Positions 61,736 to 64,000 of a stretch of 64,000 nucleotides of DNA are shown piece by piece. This stretch comes from Chrysomallon squamiferum. Its lineage: Eukaryota; Mollusca; Gastropoda; Neomphalida; Peltospiridae. Under the pieces are notes generated by a model that ran no database searches, was not told the DNA's origin, and worked only from the letters and a program-made list of their open reading frames with translations. Position numbers and translations under genes: made by a program. The stretch covers positions 29,088,164-29,152,163 of the forward strand of contig CM022679.1 in the NCBI GenBank assembly GCA_012295275.1. The letters run 5' to 3'. How positions within the stretch are numbered: position 1 is the stretch's first letter; each line of letters begins with the position of its first letter.

Positions 61736-62010
61736 TTTAAAAAAAAGGAAAATACATATATGTGTGTGTGTATATATCTAATTGGAATTAATATAAACGG
61801 CACAATGGCGGTTAAAAGTTCAGCGGGTTATGACTGTTCTATTTAGAGAACGAATTTGTCATCAGCCGATTCCGTAGTTCATTCACCTCCGCAGACGTCT
61901 GCCCGGGTCTCGCGCTAAAACAAAACATGACGTCACTTTTGGCAACGTGCAGGAACCATTGTCAGCCTCGTTTATGAAAACCACTGCTATTACAGCAGTT
62001 TTAAATACAG
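61736..62010. promoter_or_regulatory. unique segment with CRE palindrome
   Basis: Contains TGACGTCA at 61928-61935 and TCCGCAGACGTCTGC. It continues the island at 61555. It is a candidate regulatory or first-exon region. Confidence 0.3.
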
Positions 62011-62379
62011 AGTTTATTTTTGAATTTGAACTTTAGCAGCGATGTTTTATATAATTATAACGTTAGTGTTACTGTTGTTATATTTTTAATGATTAAAACA
62101 TCTAACAACAATAACAGAGGCTTAGTAAAAAGCCCTGTTAATGGAATTAATAATAGTAACAACGACAACAACAGCAACAGCAGCAACAGCAGTAACAGAA
62201 GTTTAATTGTATACTGTTGATGATTCAGTTGTTGAAAGTTGTAACAATAACAACGACGGCCACGGTGTAATAATACAACAGTTGTTTCATTTATCTGTTT
62301 TTGTTTGTTGGTGTTGATGATGTTAACTTGATTAAAGCATTGTTTTATTCTACTCAGTTTCCTTAGTCCAGTGTGAATG

Positions 62380-62660
62380 AAACCGCTAATTTCAGATATA
62401 ATCATCATCATCATCTTCATCATCACTGTGTTTTGCACTGAGGGTATTTTCAGATATAATCTTCATCATCATCATCCATATCATCATCACCATTCAGCTA
62501 TAATCATCATTATCATTATCACCATAATTATCATTATTATCATCATCACTGTTTTTTTTTTGTATTCTGAGAATTTTCATCATCATCATTATTATCATTA
62601 TCATCATCATTCTTGTTTTATTGTTAGTATTTTCAGATATAATCATCATCATTGTTGTTT
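62380..62660. repeat. dispersed TTTTCAGATATAATCATCATC repeats
   Basis: The word TTTCAGATATAATC followed by ATC triplets occurs near 62392, 62447 and 62633, with a variant near 62494 and (ATC)n between. Each resembles a 3' splice site followed by a repeat, but no exon is evident. The 62020-62379 interval is AT-rich with AAC/AGC triplets. Confidence 0.75.
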
Positions 62661-63045
62661 GTATTGTTTCTTGTGCGTTTTTGTTTTTTGTTTATTCATA
62701 CCAGTTGTTCTTGATCGTCATCTTTTCGTTGCCGCTGTTACTGTAGATGTTGTTACTATTATTGCTGTTGTTGTTGCTATTTTATTGACAAAACTGTCGG
62801 CTTCAAAACCCTAATGAGAGAAAAGAAAAAAACAACAACAGAAAAACAAACAGCTACGGCAGCGTTCATGCTAATTCGCACACTATTTATGTCGCTGTGT
62901 TATCAGTGTTGCCGTAGTTGCAGAAGAAACATCGCTGCTGCTGCTGTTACTGATAATGTTGATAATGATAATTATTCTACCTTTGTATCTTGCTTAATAA
63001 TAAAAAAATAAGAGTAATAAATAAATGATATAAAACAAACAAATA
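62661..63045. other. unique AT-rich sequence, no gene seen
   Basis: TTG/CTG triplet patches (62740-62785 and 62930-62955). No feature. Confidence 0.45.
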
Positions 63046-63145
63046 AATAATATAAAATAAATAAATAAATAAATAAAATAAATAGATATATAAATAAATA
63101 GATAAATAAATAAATAAATATATAAATAAATAAATAAATAAAAAT
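63046..63145. repeat. (AAAT)n microsatellite
   Basis: AAAT/AAATA units with GATA and TATA interruptions. The Tyr/Leu/Phe minus-strand frames are artefacts. Confidence 0.95.
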
Positions 63146-63569
63146 TAAACAAACAAATAAAGATAACAAACAAATAGCACAGTAAAAAAACAACAACAAC
63201 AAAAAAAACAACAATCAACTTGTCAAAGCGTTTTTCATTTAAAGAAAGTTTCTCCGGTCCAGTCATACTCGCATCACTTTAATTTGATTCATCTGCGCAC
63301 GTGCAATACACGCGAGAGATACGTTTCTCGTAATTGCACATTACGAATTCCGTGCATGAAAAATGGCAACAGTAAACACTTGATGTGTTGCGTTACAAAA
63401 ATATCCTCACAATTAGAAACAGATGCGACGAGCGAAACAAACCACGCACGAACAGAAACGAGTTTTTTACTTTTACACAGCTCCACTACAAACTTAATAA
63501 CATTCTTCTTTTGCATTTTCTTTCTTTCTGTCTTTCTTTGTACATACACACACACACACACACACAGGG

Positions 63570-63655
63570 CACCACTAATATATGTATATTCTATTTTTTA
63601 TTTTGTTCTTTTCACTAATATATGTATATTCTTTTTTTATTCTGTTCTCTTTTTT
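63570..63655. repeat. 43-bp direct repeat
   Basis: CACTAATATATGTATATTCT plus T-rich text and TTTTGTTCTTTT is repeated almost exactly twice (from 63571 and 63614). The preceding 63230-63530 is unique; (CA)n lies at 63546-63566. Then comes a T/C-rich tract to 63800. Confidence 0.9.
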
Positions 63656-63802
63656 TGTGTTTCTTTGTTTCTTTAAATTGTTCTTTGTCCTTATTTTCTT
63701 CCCGTCTTTCATCTTTATTTCATTTATTTATTCGTTGTTTCATTTTATTTTATCTTGATTCCTTTCCTTGTTTTATTCTTTCTTTCGTTCGTACGTTCGT
63801 TC

Positions 63803-64000
<198 letters not shown>

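Overview
This is an intron-rich, AT-rich eukaryotic window packed with microsatellites: long (CT)n/(GA)n, (CA)n/(TG)n, (TTA)n, (TAG)n, (TTTA)n and homopolymer A/T tracts. There is no bacterial gene layout, CRISPR array or recognisable transposon ORF. The one convincing gene is an animal-type SAND + SAM protein, so the source is a metazoan. The simple-repeat load and gene structure suit an invertebrate, perhaps a lophotrochozoan such as a mollusc, but the taxon is inference.

The gene lies on the plus strand from 30265 to 52780. It has six coding exons: 30265-30771, 45983-46185, 46713-47587, 48257-48968, 49384-50074 and 52589-52780. Every junction has a GT donor and an AG acceptor, and all phases agree. 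They sum to 3180 nt, an intact 1059-aa protein. Residues 77-153 form a SAND domain with an intact KDWK motif, followed by CxCxxC. Residues 974-1040 form a SAM domain of the SAMD7/SAMD11 type. Between them is a long Ser/Thr/Ala/Asn-rich linker with four PsiKxE (SUMO-type) sites and a bipartite basic motif. I call it a SAMD11 orthologue, a nuclear Polycomb-related repressor family known from vertebrate photoreceptors. Intron 1 is about 15.2 kb and the last intron about 2.5 kb. A 3' UTR with AATAAA signals near 54366-54390 follows.

The 30 kb upstream and the 9.6 kb downstream contain no gene I can support. They alternate between repeat tracts and visibly GC-richer, non-repetitive islands of 300-1000 bp. 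These islands carry motif-like words (TGACGTCA, GTCACGTGAC, ATGCAAAT, CCAAT, TATAAA and a CTCF-like core) and are candidate regulatory elements of the SAMD11-like gene or of neighbours outside the window. At 61555-61735 the spacing of GC, CCAAT, E-box, CRE and TATA words looks like a core promoter.

Notable repeats include a 25-bp minisatellite of about 52 copies (21431-22750) that creates a spurious 475-codon minus-strand ORF; a 20-bp minisatellite (9976-10245); a composite dispersed repeat seen at 4063, 6537 and 19693; a diverged local duplication near the left edge; and tRNA-like (SINE-type) promoter fragments in the 26.4 kb and 34.8 kb regions. Composition statements are by eye.
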